From: Flavobacterium lipolyticum
Lineage (GTDB): Bacteria; Bacteroidota; Bacteroidia; Flavobacteriales; Flavobacteriaceae
Direction: 5' to 3'
Assembly (NCBI RefSeq): GCF_020905335.1
Contig: NZ_JAJJMN010000002.1
Location: 806,001-870,000 of the forward strand
DNA: 64,000 bases
In this document: piece by piece, positions 1-8,306 of the stretch
Position numbering within the stretch: the stretch's first letter is position 1
Layout: the number at the start of each line of letters is the position of its first letter
Translations under genes and position numbers: made by a program
Notes under the pieces: generated by a model
What the model was told of the DNA's origin: nothing
Seen by the model: the letters and a program-made list of their open reading frames with translations, nothing else
Database searches by the model: none

Positions 1-66
1 CATCATTTGCATAAAAAACACAAAAAGTAAGTCCGTTTACTTTTATCAAACTTAATTTCCAAAGCC

Positions 67-216
67 ATGAAAAGACATAAAAAAAATGCCGGTTACTTTA
101 AAATTTTTAAACAAGCTACTAAAGAGCGAAGACAAAAAAACAAAATCATACTTACGATACAAGTCATTTTTATAACCATTATAACTATTATGGTGTATCA
201 AAGAATTATGACATAG
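67..216 (+). CDS. possible small single-pass membrane protein (49 aa)
   Basis: A 49-codon frame from ATG to TAG. The first ~26 residues are strongly basic (many Lys and Arg) and the rest is a hydrophobic Ile/Thr-rich stretch long enough for one membrane helix, so a short basic cytosolic tail followed by an anchor is plausible. I see no family match. It could be the last small gene of an operon beginning left of the window. The amino-acid pattern is the only support, and chance is possible in AT-rich DNA. Confidence 0.4.
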   Translation: MKRHKKNAGYFKIFKQATKERRQKNKIILTIQVIFITIITIMVYQRIMT

Positions 217-363
217 AAATGTATTGCAAAAAAACGAATCAGCTTATACAACGCTCTTCACCTTCAGGCAAATAAGTCCAAAATAGTAATCACACCAAAC
301 TTATCACTCCCTGAATAAAGCGACACAGAATAAAATCCGGAGAATGCTGATACGTTTTTTTGC

Positions 364-1551
364 CTATCGAATCAATTTTAAAAATGCACTATACACATCA
401 TCTTTAATTGAGGTTCGCAAATAGACTTCGTTTTCGTCTTTGGTTTTATATTCAAACTGAATCAAAGCCGCATCAGAATAATAAAAAAAGTAATCATCGC
501 CCAAAAATTCAAGATTTGAAATAGGTCTCGTTGATAATTTGTATTCAAATGCTACCTCACCATTGGTAATGTCCAATTGAAAGAGCTTACTTTTACGAGT
601 GTATCCCCAAATATTATCACTTTCTTCGACCATATACTCCACATTATCGGCTTTAAAATCCCTTTTCCAAATTTGAGTTCCTGTTTTTGAATCTACAGCA
701 TATATCGAAGAAACTTCGGGGCCTTGTGCGGCAAAATATAGCTTCTTGTCTTTGCAAAATATACGCTCCTTAATATTGTTCTGAGTTTCCTCCAATTTAA
801 ACTGCCACAGAACCTCTAGTTTATCAGGATTTAGAGCAAAAACTACATTTTTTTCATTTGCTGTAAAGATAGTTTCTCCATCTGTTACCAATTTTCCGCG
901 CATGGCTTCCTCAAAACTTTTTTGAATAAGAAGTTTTCCTGAATTAGCTTCAAAACTATAAACAGAAGTTCCGCTTTGAATAAAAACTTTGTTATTGAAT
1001 AAAAGAACCGGACTTTCATTATTTTCAGCATCTAGTTTATGATTCCATAGCAAACCGCCAGTTTTAATATCAAGTGCATAAAGATTCCCGTTTTGAGAGG
1101 TTACCAATAATTTTCCCTCATTTATAACCGGAATCTGATTTTTCAGGATGATCTGATCTGTGCTATTCCCCAGTCTTGATTTCCAAAAAACAGCACCAGT
1201 CTGATTATCAATCGCAAAAATTTCTCCGTTAATAAAAGGAACATACACTACTCCATCCTGCAATGTGACAGCATTTGCACACAACTCCGTAAAAGAATCT
1301 GTTGCTTTTACAGTCCAGTTAATTTTTTCGGACTCTAGATTAAAGGAAAAAAGAGAACCGTCATAATCGTAAATCAATATCGACTCTTTATCCAATGCAA
1401 CTTTCGCCAACGGTTTTAGCACTTTATGAGTAACTTTATCGCTAATATTGCCCGCAGCTTCCATTTTACCTGGTACTGAAACCGTTTGTACTTGTCCAAA
1501 AATATTGGTAACGGCACACACCAATAAAAGAGTTATTAGATTTTTTTTCAT
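364..1551 (-). CDS. secreted PQQ-like beta-propeller repeat protein
   Basis: A 395-residue protein with an N-terminal signal peptide ending near residue 20 (..TNIFGQ). It contains at least five propeller-type repeats in which a T-G/S-G turn is followed by a Trp strand: DNQTGAVFW, DIKTGGLLW and DSKTGTQIW are clear, with weaker ones near residues 78 and 246. This is the outer-strand signature of the PQQ/BamB-like beta-propeller fold. PQQ-binding or enzymatic residues are not evident, so a periplasmic or surface scaffold is likelier than a dehydrogenase. It is monocistronic and divergent from the serine hydrolase at 1912. The exact function is unknown. Confidence 0.8.
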   Translation of the reverse strand: MKKNLITLLLVCAVTNIFGQVQTVSVPGKMEAAGNISDKVTHKVLKPLAKVALDKESILIYDYDGSLFSFNLESEKINWTVKATDSFTELCANAVTLQDGVVYVPFINGEIFAIDNQTGAVFWKSRLGNSTDQIILKNQIPVINEGKLLVTSQNGNLYALDIKTGGLLWNHKLDAENNESPVLLFNNKVFIQSGTSVYSFEANSGKLLIQKSFEEAMRGKLVTDGETIFTANEKNVVFALNPDKLEVLWQFKLEETQNNIKERIFCKDKKLYFAAQGPEVSSIYAVDSKTGTQIWKRDFKADNVEYMVEESDNIWGYTRKSKLFQLDITNGEVAFEYKLSTRPISNLEFLGDDYFFYYSDAALIQFEYKTKDENEVYLRTSIKDDVYSAFLKLIR

Positions 1552-1911
1552 TTTTAGATTTGGGGTTAAATGAACTGATTTCTTTTTATCAAAACGAAAT
1601 TGCCTTTTAAGGGATTCCTAGCTTGATAAATGCTTAAAATTATTACGGTACTAATATAGAAACAATTTTCACCGATAGATCAATATTCAAGAAATAACAA
1701 CTAAAAAAACTTCTTAAGGAATTAAGGCTTTTTTTATAGTCCTTATAAACCTGCATACAAGCCATTTCTCCCATGGTTTAATGAAAATTTCAACTAAACG
1801 ACGACGAGAAATATTTTTAGTTTGTTTTTCAAATCAACCAAATCATTCTCTCTAATAATTCTTACATTCGCTCAGGGAAAAGTCTATTGATGCCCACTAA
1901 TAAACAATTTA
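1552..1911. other. 360 bp divergent intergenic region
   Basis: AT-rich spacer between two divergent genes. An A-tract/T-tract imperfect dyad near 1703-1737 might be a weak hairpin. I see no clear TAnnTTTG promoter, tandem repeat or credible small gene. It must hold the promoters of both flanking genes, but I cannot place them. Confidence 0.5.
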
Positions 1912-2967
1912 ATGAAACAAACTTTTACACTCTTCAGAATCCTCTTTTTAGTACTTTTTATTAGTGGCAACAATTACGCACAACACAAAGACGACTTTTC
2001 TTCAAAAATTGACAGTCTGATACAAACCACAAACCCAAGAAATTTTAACGGAGTGGTTGTTATTAAACAAAACGGAAAAATAAAATATGCAAAAGCACAT
2101 GGCTATTCAGATTTCAACAAGAAAACAGAACTGAAAATTTCCGATAAATTTTCAACCATGTCAATTGCCAAACAAATCACGGCTACACTTATCTTACAAG
2201 AAGTAGAAAAAGGAACAATCCATTTAGAAACCCCTATTCGTAAATATTTACCGGAATTAAAATATTCGTGGGCAGATACCATCACCGTTAATCAATTGCT
2301 CAACAATACTTCGGGATTAAGCAGTGAAGATATAGACAAACCTCTTAAATTTACTCCGGGAGTCGCTTTTAATTATTCTAATATTGGCTATTATGTAGCA
2401 GGACAAGTTTTGGAAAAACAAAGTCATAAAAGTTTTGAAGAGCTAGTAACTGCTTTGTTTAAAAAGTGCGGAATGACCAACAGTTACTACCCCAATGAGA
2501 CAAACAATACATTTTTAACAAAAGGGCACTCCATAAAAAAAGAAGGTAGTATCAGGCTGAACGAACAATTAAATTTTGATATTCATAATTATTTTGGCAG
2601 TCATTTAATTGTTTCGGTTCCTGACTTAGCAAAATGGAATGAATGTCTGCACTCCGGTCAACTATTAAAACCCGCTACTTACAAAATGATGATCGCTTAT
2701 TCAATCACCAATACCCATCCGCTTTTTGGTGATAAACCAATTGGCTATGGTTATGGATTGCGAATAAATGATAAAACCAATATTATGGAAATCGGACATA
2801 CAGGTTTTCATCCTACTGAAGGATATACAGCGGTCAATTTATACTATCCAAAAACCAAAACCAGCGTTATTGTTATGGAAAATCAAGCATTTGAAAATTT
2901 TAGTATTGCTTATTATTTTGAACAGGAAATTAGGAAAATCGTTAGAGAAAGTAATCTGTTGAATTAA
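1912..2967 (+). CDS. serine hydrolase, class C beta-lactamase/penicillin-binding fold
   Basis: A 351-residue protein with a signal peptide (cleavage near ..NNYAQ, residue 24). It carries the three landmarks of the serine beta-lactamase/DD-peptidase superfamily: SxxK at Ser84-Lys87 (SIAK), YxN at Tyr155-Asn157 (YSN), and an H-T-G box near residue 295 (IGHTG). Members act as esterases, D-aminopeptidases or peptidoglycan hydrolases; the substrate cannot be read from sequence. The export signal places it in the periplasm or outside. It is followed 22 bp later by another secreted hydrolase on the same strand, so the two are probably co-transcribed. Confidence 0.88.
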   Translation: MKQTFTLFRILFLVLFISGNNYAQHKDDFSSKIDSLIQTTNPRNFNGVVVIKQNGKIKYAKAHGYSDFNKKTELKISDKFSTMSIAKQITATLILQEVEKGTIHLETPIRKYLPELKYSWADTITVNQLLNNTSGLSSEDIDKPLKFTPGVAFNYSNIGYYVAGQVLEKQSHKSFEELVTALFKKCGMTNSYYPNETNNTFLTKGHSIKKEGSIRLNEQLNFDIHNYFGSHLIVSVPDLAKWNECLHSGQLLKPATYKMMIAYSITNTHPLFGDKPIGYGYGLRINDKTNIMEIGHTGFHPTEGYTAVNLYYPKTKTSVIVMENQAFENFSIAYYFEQEIRKIVRESNLLN

Positions 2968-2989
2968 AACTCAAATTTATAAAAGCCAT

Positions 2990-3829
2990 ATGCATAAACG
3001 AAATTCAAAACAAATTATCACCGTACTTTTTTTGACTTTAAGTCTAAACTTCGCCTTTGCGCAAAAAAAAGAGTTCCGGAAAACCACCGTTGACATTCTA
3101 ACTTTCGTAAATAACCGAAAAGTATTAAACAGTTTAAATACCGATAGCTTTCTTAAAAGAATTTTTACTAAAGACAACATACAAATTCCTTATAGATTTC
3201 TAACGCCAAAGGATAATAACAATCACCAAAAATACCCTTTAGTCATTACTTTCCACAACTCTACCCGAATTGGAAATGATAATGAAAACCAGCTTGAACC
3301 ATTTGCAAAAATTTGGCTGAGACCTGAAATTTATACTAAATATCAATGTTATGTAATCGCACCACAATTCAGCGAGCGTTCTTCAAATTATGAAAAGAAT
3401 AGTGATGGAATTCCAATTTCAAAACCTTCTGCAGCTGTTTTTGCCTTACTCGAATTAATTCAAAATATTGAAAAAGAATACCCAAACATCGATAAAAACA
3501 AGATTTACTTAATTGGATATTCTATGGGTGGATCGACTGCGCAAAATCTACTCAATATCGCTCCAAACCAATTTGCCGCTATGGTTTCCGTAGCAGCAGT
3601 TCCTGATTTTTCAAATCTTAAAAAATTAAGTAAGAAGAACATTTGGCTTATTCATGGAGAAAAAGACGATGACAATCCTTATATCGGTAGTGTGGAATTG
3701 TTTACAAAATTATCTTCAAACAAGAATTTGACTTTTACCACTTTCAATAATTTAAATCATAACAACATTGTGATTCCGTTTTTACTAACCGAAGAGATTC
3801 CAAAATGGCTGTTTGAAAAGCACAAGTAA
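2990..3829 (+). CDS. secreted alpha/beta hydrolase (PHB-depolymerase/dienelactone-hydrolase-like)
   Basis: A 279-residue protein with a signal peptide (..FAFAQ, residue ~25). It has the nucleophile elbow GYSMGG with Ser near residue 177, an acid-containing segment HGEKDDDNP and a late His region (NLNHNN), which together make a canonical Ser-Asp-His triad. The layout (ITFHNS, IAPQF, GYSMGGS) resembles the phospholipase/carboxylesterase or esterase-depolymerase group. It sits 22 bp after the serine hydrolase at 1912, which suggests a two-gene operon of exported hydrolases. The substrate is unknown. Confidence 0.82.
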   Translation: MHKRNSKQIITVLFLTLSLNFAFAQKKEFRKTTVDILTFVNNRKVLNSLNTDSFLKRIFTKDNIQIPYRFLTPKDNNNHQKYPLVITFHNSTRIGNDNENQLEPFAKIWLRPEIYTKYQCYVIAPQFSERSSNYEKNSDGIPISKPSAAVFALLELIQNIEKEYPNIDKNKIYLIGYSMGGSTAQNLLNIAPNQFAAMVSVAAVPDFSNLKKLSKKNIWLIHGEKDDDNPYIGSVELFTKLSSNKNLTFTTFNNLNHNNIVIPFLLTEEIPKWLFEKHK

Positions 3830-3900
3830 ATCGTATTTTGATGGATTTAGAACTTAATATCCTTGAATCAAATGTCTGCGCAGACTGTTGATAAAGCATT

Positions 3901-5016
3901 TTATTTGTTTTTCTCCATCCATTCAATGATTTTTAAGGCAACGCCATTTGAGGATTGAAAATTTTGTCCTGTAATAATACGGCCGTCTTGTTCCACATAA
4001 GATTCATTTCTCTTTGAAAATTTAAAATCCCCTCCTCTGTCTTCTATAGTCTTCTGAATTAAAAATGGAAAATGTTTAAAATATTCGCCATCTTGTTTTT
4101 CGAAAGAGTCAGGATAACCGCTTATTTTTTTTCCTTCCACTAAGAATTTACCATTTCTGGTTTTCAGGTTAACAATACCGGCTGTTCCGTGACATACCGA
4201 AGAAATAATGCCATTATTATCTTCGTACACTTGCATCGCGATACGTTGAATATCTGAACTTTCAGGAACATCATACATAGCACTTCCACCGCCGATATAA
4301 TGAACGGCTTTATAGTTTTTATAATCAATTTCTTTAGGGCTTACGGTATGTTTTATGGCGTACATAAAATCCTGATCGTATAAATATTGCTTTTGTAAAT
4401 TATCGGAGGTATTGATATAAGCTAAAGGAATACTACCACCCTTTGGACTCACAAAATCAACTGTATAACCGGCATGTATAAAAGTATCATAAGCATTTAC
4501 GATCTCCGCGAAACTATTGCCTGTTGCAATGGTAGAATTTCCATAATAATGTGCGTTAGAAACAATAAATAAAATCCTTTTTCCAGATTTATTACTTGTT
4601 TTACTGCTGGCCGCTTTGCTAATTATTTTCCATTCACCCTGAATTTTCTTCAGCAAAAACATATCCATAAATTCTTGTTTTTTTTCTGCAATGATAATTT
4701 CAGCCTTTGCAATAGCAATATCATTAAAAAACTCCAGAGAAATAACTCTGCCCACACGACCGTTAAATTCTCCTTTCTTACCTTTTTGAAACCAGCTAAC
4801 ATATTCCGAGGCCGGAACGATCCATAAAGGTTTGTCTTTGTGACTCAAAAAAAGACTGGCCTCAGAATAAAAAGCCTTACTAATACTGTCAGGCTCATTA
4901 TAAGATGTACCCTCGATATAGTTTTGAATGCAATTCTGAATTAAAGACTGTTCTGATTGTGAAAAAGATAAATTGGATACTAATGCAAATAAGATTGCAA
5001 GAAAGATTCTCTTCAT
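3901..5016 (-). CDS. secreted SnoaL/NTF2-like domain fused to a DJ-1/PfpI domain
   Basis: A 371-residue protein if started at the Met opening a good signal peptide (MKRIFLAILFALVSNLSFSQ). A longer frame begins 16 codons earlier, but its extension is not signal-like. Residues ~25-135 look like a SnoaL/NTF2-like fold. From KRILFIVSNAHYYG onward it is a DJ-1/PfpI-type class I amidotransferase-like domain, with the nucleophile-elbow Cys near residue 273 (SSVCHGTAG). DJ-1 relatives include glyoxalase/deglycase and chaperone proteins; the activity here is open. It is convergent with the hydrolase at 2990. The export signal plus the two-domain fusion is uncommon. Confidence 0.75.
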   Translation of the reverse strand: MKRIFLAILFALVSNLSFSQSEQSLIQNCIQNYIEGTSYNEPDSISKAFYSEASLFLSHKDKPLWIVPASEYVSWFQKGKKGEFNGRVGRVISLEFFNDIAIAKAEIIIAEKKQEFMDMFLLKKIQGEWKIISKAASSKTSNKSGKRILFIVSNAHYYGNSTIATGNSFAEIVNAYDTFIHAGYTVDFVSPKGGSIPLAYINTSDNLQKQYLYDQDFMYAIKHTVSPKEIDYKNYKAVHYIGGGSAMYDVPESSDIQRIAMQVYEDNNGIISSVCHGTAGIVNLKTRNGKFLVEGKKISGYPDSFEKQDGEYFKHFPFLIQKTIEDRGGDFKFSKRNESYVEQDGRIITGQNFQSSNGVALKIIEWMEKNK

Positions 5017-5165
5017 AAACTTGGATTTAATGGTTTTAAAAATATTGCTCAAAACTATACTCATTGCATTCTAAAACGTTCCGGATTTATAATAACGGAC
5101 TCCAATTTTATACTTTTAGGAGTAGAAATGATTCTTTTTGGTAAATAGCTTCAAAAAAGTCAGGC

Positions 5166-5198
5166 ATAAAAAAAACTCCTTAATTTCTTAAGGAGTTT
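5166..5198 (-). terminator. Rho-independent terminator of deoD
   Basis: Eleven-base inverted repeat AAACTCCTTAA / TTAAGGAGTTT with a 4-base loop. Read on the minus strand it is followed by a run of eight T residues. It lies 86 bp after the deoD stop codon. Confidence 0.8.
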
Positions 5199-5283
5199 CT
5201 TGATGGGAAATGAAGGATTAAAACAAAACCTATATATTAAGCTATTTCAACCCAATTCAATTCTTTTATCTTTTTGGATCTGT

Positions 5284-5988
5284 TTAGGCTAACTGCAATG
5301 CGAATTCTATCATTTCTTTAAAAGAATTTTGTCTGTCATCTGCTGATAAAGCCTCCTTTTTAAGGATATGATCCGATACCGTTAAAATAGCCAAAGCCTT
5401 TTTTCTATATTTAGCAGCTATAGAATACAAAGCAGCTGTTTCCATATCAACAGCCAAAACGCCGTAAGTTTTCCAATTTAAAAAAGGATCCCCTAAATGA
5501 CTTTCAGTATAGAAAAAATCAGATGTCAATATTGACCCCGTATGCGCTTTTATCTTATTTTGTTCTGCAATTTCATTGGCCTTTTTTAATAATTCAAAAT
5601 TCGCCGTTGGAGCAAAATCATTGCCGTTAAATTTAAATTTATTCATCCCGGAATCTGTGCACGCACTCATGGCTAAAACAATATCCATCATATTTACATC
5701 ATCCTGGATAGAACCACAAGACCCCACTCTCACCAACGTCTCTACACCATACTCTTCTATTAATTCCGTAATATAGATTGAAATGGAAGGCATCCCCATA
5801 CCTGTGCCCTGTACACTAATTCTCTTACCATTATAAAAACCGGTATATCCTAACATTCCTCTAACCTCATTATAGCATATAACGTCTGTTAAAAACGTTT
5901 CCGCAATCAGCTTTGCTCTTTTTGGATCACCAGGAAGTAAAACGAAATCTGCTATATCACCCTTTTTTGCGTTATTATGTGCACTCAT
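5284..5988 (-). CDS. deoD: purine-nucleoside phosphorylase (DeoD type)
   Basis: A 234-residue cytosolic enzyme, the usual DeoD length, that cleaves purine (deoxy)nucleosides with phosphate in nucleoside salvage. Family landmarks seen: LLPGDPKRA near residue 18 (phosphate binding), [15 protein letters not shown], the VDMETAA motif that contacts ribose, and TVSDH with the catalytic Asp late in the chain. It is monocistronic with its own terminator. The start at MSAHNN fits the family N-terminus. Confidence 0.95.
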   Translation of the reverse strand: MSAHNNAKKGDIADFVLLPGDPKRAKLIAETFLTDVICYNEVRGMLGYTGFYNGKRISVQGTGMGMPSISIYITELIEEYGVETLVRVGSCGSIQDDVNMMDIVLAMSACTDSGMNKFKFNGNDFAPTANFELLKKANEIAEQNKIKAHTGSILTSDFFYTESHLGDPFLNWKTYGVLAVDMETAALYSIAAKYRKKALAILTVSDHILKKEALSADDRQNSFKEMIEFALQLA

Positions 5989-6177
5989 ATTATTATTTTT
6001 TAGATTTATAAACTATATTTCTCTCCTCTAATTTACTTGATTTGGATACTATTTCAAGCATAATTCTATAACGGATTTTAATGACAGTCAACGTGATATG
6101 AATAAAAACTAATTTGGAGTTGTTCTTGCTTTCGCTTCATAAATCCCTGACAACACCTTAATAGAGGTCCCATAAAA

Positions 6178-6210
6178 CAAAAAACCTCCAAAATCAAAGA
6201 TTTTGAAGGT
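6178..6210 (-). terminator. terminator after tRNA-Val copy 1
   Basis: Minus-strand hairpin with stem CCTTCAAAATC / ATTTTGGAGG, then a T-run, beginning about 12 bases after the tRNA 3' end. The same element recurs after the second tRNA-Val. Confidence 0.75.
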
Positions 6211-6221
6211 GTCTTAAAAAG

Positions 6222-6299
6222 TGGTGGGCGATGAGGGGTTCGAACCCCCGACCCCCTCGGTGTAAACGAGGTGCTCTGAACCAGCTGAGCTAATCGCCC
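6222..6299 (-). tRNA. tRNA-Val (anticodon UAC), copy 1
   Basis: A 75-base cloverleaf plus encoded CCA. The acceptor stem GGGCGAT pairs with ATCGCCC, the anticodon loop TTTACAC carries UAC, and the T-arm contains GGTTCGAACC. It is identical over all 78 bases to the copy at 7965-8042. Confidence 0.97.
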
Positions 6300-6337
6300 T
6301 ATTTTATTAGGTCGCTATCCTTTCGTGATTGCGAGTG

Positions 6338-6367
6338 CAAATATACAGCTAGATTTTGTATTTGCAA
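6338..6367 (-). promoter_or_regulatory. promoter of tRNA-Val copy 1
   Basis: On the minus strand: TTG, 19 bases, then TATATTTG, a full match to the Bacteroidota TTG / TAnnTTTG consensus. The -7 element ends 38 bases before the mature tRNA 5' end. The second tRNA copy has the same spacing. Confidence 0.8.
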
Positions 6368-6434
6368 GCATTTTTCGAAAAAAAATTAACTATTTTTAAC
6401 TTAACACACCTACCCGCTTCATAGTCAATACCTT

Positions 6435-6998
6435 TTATAAACTATTTTTTATTCGTTCTGTTATTTCGTCAATTGCTCCTAGCCCATCAAAAGTCAAAAC
6501 TTTAATTTTAGACTTCATATATTCGATTGCAGGCCGGGTTAAAGTTTCAAAAACTTTAATTCTCTTCAGATGGATTTCAACATCTTTATCGTCTTTTCGA
6601 TTAGACGTTTCAGCTCTTTTTTGTGCTCTTTTTAAAAGTTCTTCTTTTGGAACTTCTATATTGATTACCTTACCTATTTCCATATTCTTGGATGCAATGA
6701 GTTCCATCAAATCATTAACCTGAGGTTCAGTCCTCGGATAACCATCCAAAATAATTCCCTTAGCCGAACTGTTTTCATCCAGAATTTTACTAAAAAGATC
6801 TTTCATAATGGAATCAGGCACTAAGTCTCCTTTTTCCTCATATTGAGACATTATTTTTCCGATCTCTGTTTTATTCTGTTTTTCCAGACGGCATCGGTCT
6901 CCGGTTGAAATATGCTTAAACTTAAGTTCTTCTTTTAGAATTTCACATTGAGTACCTTTTCCTGAATACGGAGGCCCCATTATTACTAATATTTCCAT
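6435..6998 (-). CDS. adenylate kinase-like nucleoside monophosphate kinase (probable paralogue)
   Basis: A 187-residue P-loop kinase. The P-loop is GPPYSGKGTQ at residues 8-17, the NMP-binding region has STGD followed by a shortened Arg segment, DGYPRT occupies the place of the usual DGFPRT, and the lid is short (RAETSNRKDD). Adenylate kinases interconvert ATP, AMP and ADP. The variant motifs, the isolated position and the location between duplicated tRNA genes suggest a secondary copy rather than the housekeeping adk, which flavobacteria usually carry elsewhere (inference). It could phosphorylate another nucleotide. Confidence 0.8.
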   Translation of the reverse strand: MEILVIMGPPYSGKGTQCEILKEELKFKHISTGDRCRLEKQNKTEIGKIMSQYEEKGDLVPDSIMKDLFSKILDENSSAKGIILDGYPRTEPQVNDLMELIASKNMEIGKVINIEVPKEELLKRAQKRAETSNRKDDKDVEIHLKRIKVFETLTRPAIEYMKSKIKVLTFDGLGAIDEITERIKNSL

Positions 6999-7258
6999 TT
7001 ATGTGGTGTTTTTATTCTTCTTTATTATCTTCAAAAATTTGAATGAGTTATTTTGTTTTTATTTGCATGACATTACAAATTTACAGGAAATGCAAATTAA
7101 TTACTTTAAAGACCTTCTCGATAAAGAACCAAACTAAGTCTATATTCACTTTATAGCAAAATAATACCTACTATTTTGTTTAAACAATATAACTAATTTC
7201 AGCTTTAAAAACACTATTTTAATTAATTTAGTCGTAAACTTAAAATAACTATCTGTAA

Positions 7259-7759
7259 ATGGAATTAACTATTAGAAATTATACTATTGCTCAAAAATCT
7301 GAAAAATTTGACATTCTAGTACCATGTGATAGTTCAGTTGAACTAAAGTTTTCCTACGTAGATTTCGAAACTAAAGAAACCCCTAAAAAAAAACTAACAG
7401 TAAAGTTCGCCCTCAATCAATCTAACGATGAATTAAGTGAGTTTAATTTCGTTAACTTCAAGAACACTGATCTTATTTTCTTTAGATATACCTATCAATG
7501 GGGAATTATAGATTTCAAAACAAAACAACTAAAAAGAAATATCATTGACAAGTCTTTGGATTTTCCTTTTTTTTACTTGCATGATAATTGTATCCTGGTA
7601 ATTGATGATTCTTTTGCGGAAACCATAACTTTTGATGGGGAAACAATTGACAAGATCAGTAATGAACAGCCTCATGAAATGAACGAACATGAAGATTATT
7701 TTGAATTTGACATTATTGGAATTGAGAAAAGAAAACTAAGTAAATTCCATAAAAGATAG
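7259..7759 (+). CDS. protein of unknown function (166 aa)
   Basis: A soluble protein with no signal peptide or membrane segment, rich in Asp, Glu, Phe and Lys, with alternating beta-like stretches. Its N-terminus is MELTIRNYTIAQ. I do not recognise a family. It stands alone between the adenylate-kinase-like gene and the second tRNA-Val, on the opposite strand to both, in very AT-rich surroundings. This looks like accessory cargo between the duplicated tRNAs. Confidence 0.6.
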   Translation: MELTIRNYTIAQKSEKFDILVPCDSSVELKFSYVDFETKETPKKKLTVKFALNQSNDELSEFNFVNFKNTDLIFFRYTYQWGIIDFKTKQLKRNIIDKSLDFPFFYLHDNCILVIDDSFAETITFDGETIDKISNEQPHEMNEHEDYFEFDIIGIEKRKLSKFHKR

Positions 7760-7924
7760 ACTATCGATAAAATTCTTAGTTTCTCTAAAGTCGTATATAG
7801 ATTTTTTCTTGTTCAGATTATCTAATCTTTTTGCTTAATCCCCAACTTTTGAACCTGATCCAGAATTTGTTCTTACTTTCACTAAACAAAACATATACTA
7901 CAAACTCCATAAATCTACAAAATA

Positions 7925-7957
7925 AAAAACCTCCAAAATCAATTGACTTTGGAGGTG
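7925..7957 (-). terminator. terminator after tRNA-Val copy 2
   Basis: Minus-strand hairpin ACCTCCAAAG / TTTTGGAGGT around TCAATTGA, followed by a T-run. It is homologous to the terminator following tRNA copy 1. Confidence 0.75.
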
Positions 7958-7964
7958 GTATTAT

Positions 7965-8042
7965 TGGTGGGCGATGAGGGGTTCGAACCCCCGACCCCCT
8001 CGGTGTAAACGAGGTGCTCTGAACCAGCTGAGCTAATCGCCC
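7965..8042 (-). tRNA. tRNA-Val (anticodon UAC), copy 2
   Basis: Same 78 bases including CCA as the copy at 6222-6299, with UAC anticodon and a complete cloverleaf. The flanks are related but diverged, so the duplication is not brand new although the tRNA itself has stayed identical. Confidence 0.97.
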
Positions 8043-8079
8043 TATTTTACTAGGTTGCTATCGTTTGTGATTGCGAGTG

Positions 8080-8109
8080 CAAACTTACGACTAGATTTTG
8101 TATTTACAA
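8080..8109 (-). promoter_or_regulatory. promoter of tRNA-Val copy 2
   Basis: Minus strand: TTG, 19 bases, TAAGTTTG. Its position relative to the tRNA equals that of copy 1, but several bases differ. The consensus positions are kept, which suggests both tRNA copies are expressed. Confidence 0.75.
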
Positions 8110-8253
8110 GCTTATTTTGAAGAAAAATTACATCATTTTGCGAAATATTTTTTAGTAATCTATTTATCAATCTTTTAAAACAGAAATATTTTTTACCATT
8201 TTTTACCATTTAGTTAAAAAATGAAATCTCAAAGCCTAATTTCGAATATTCTT

Positions 8254-8283
8254 TTGTATTCACTCGCTATAATCATACATTTG
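8254..8283 (+). promoter_or_regulatory. promoter of the ABC exporter gene
   Basis: TTG (8254-8256), 19 bases, TACATTTG (8276-8283): a full consensus match. It ends 23 bases before the ATG at 8307 and supports that start. Confidence 0.75.
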
Positions 8284-8306
8284 CATACCTTAAATAGTAT
8301 ACTCAA

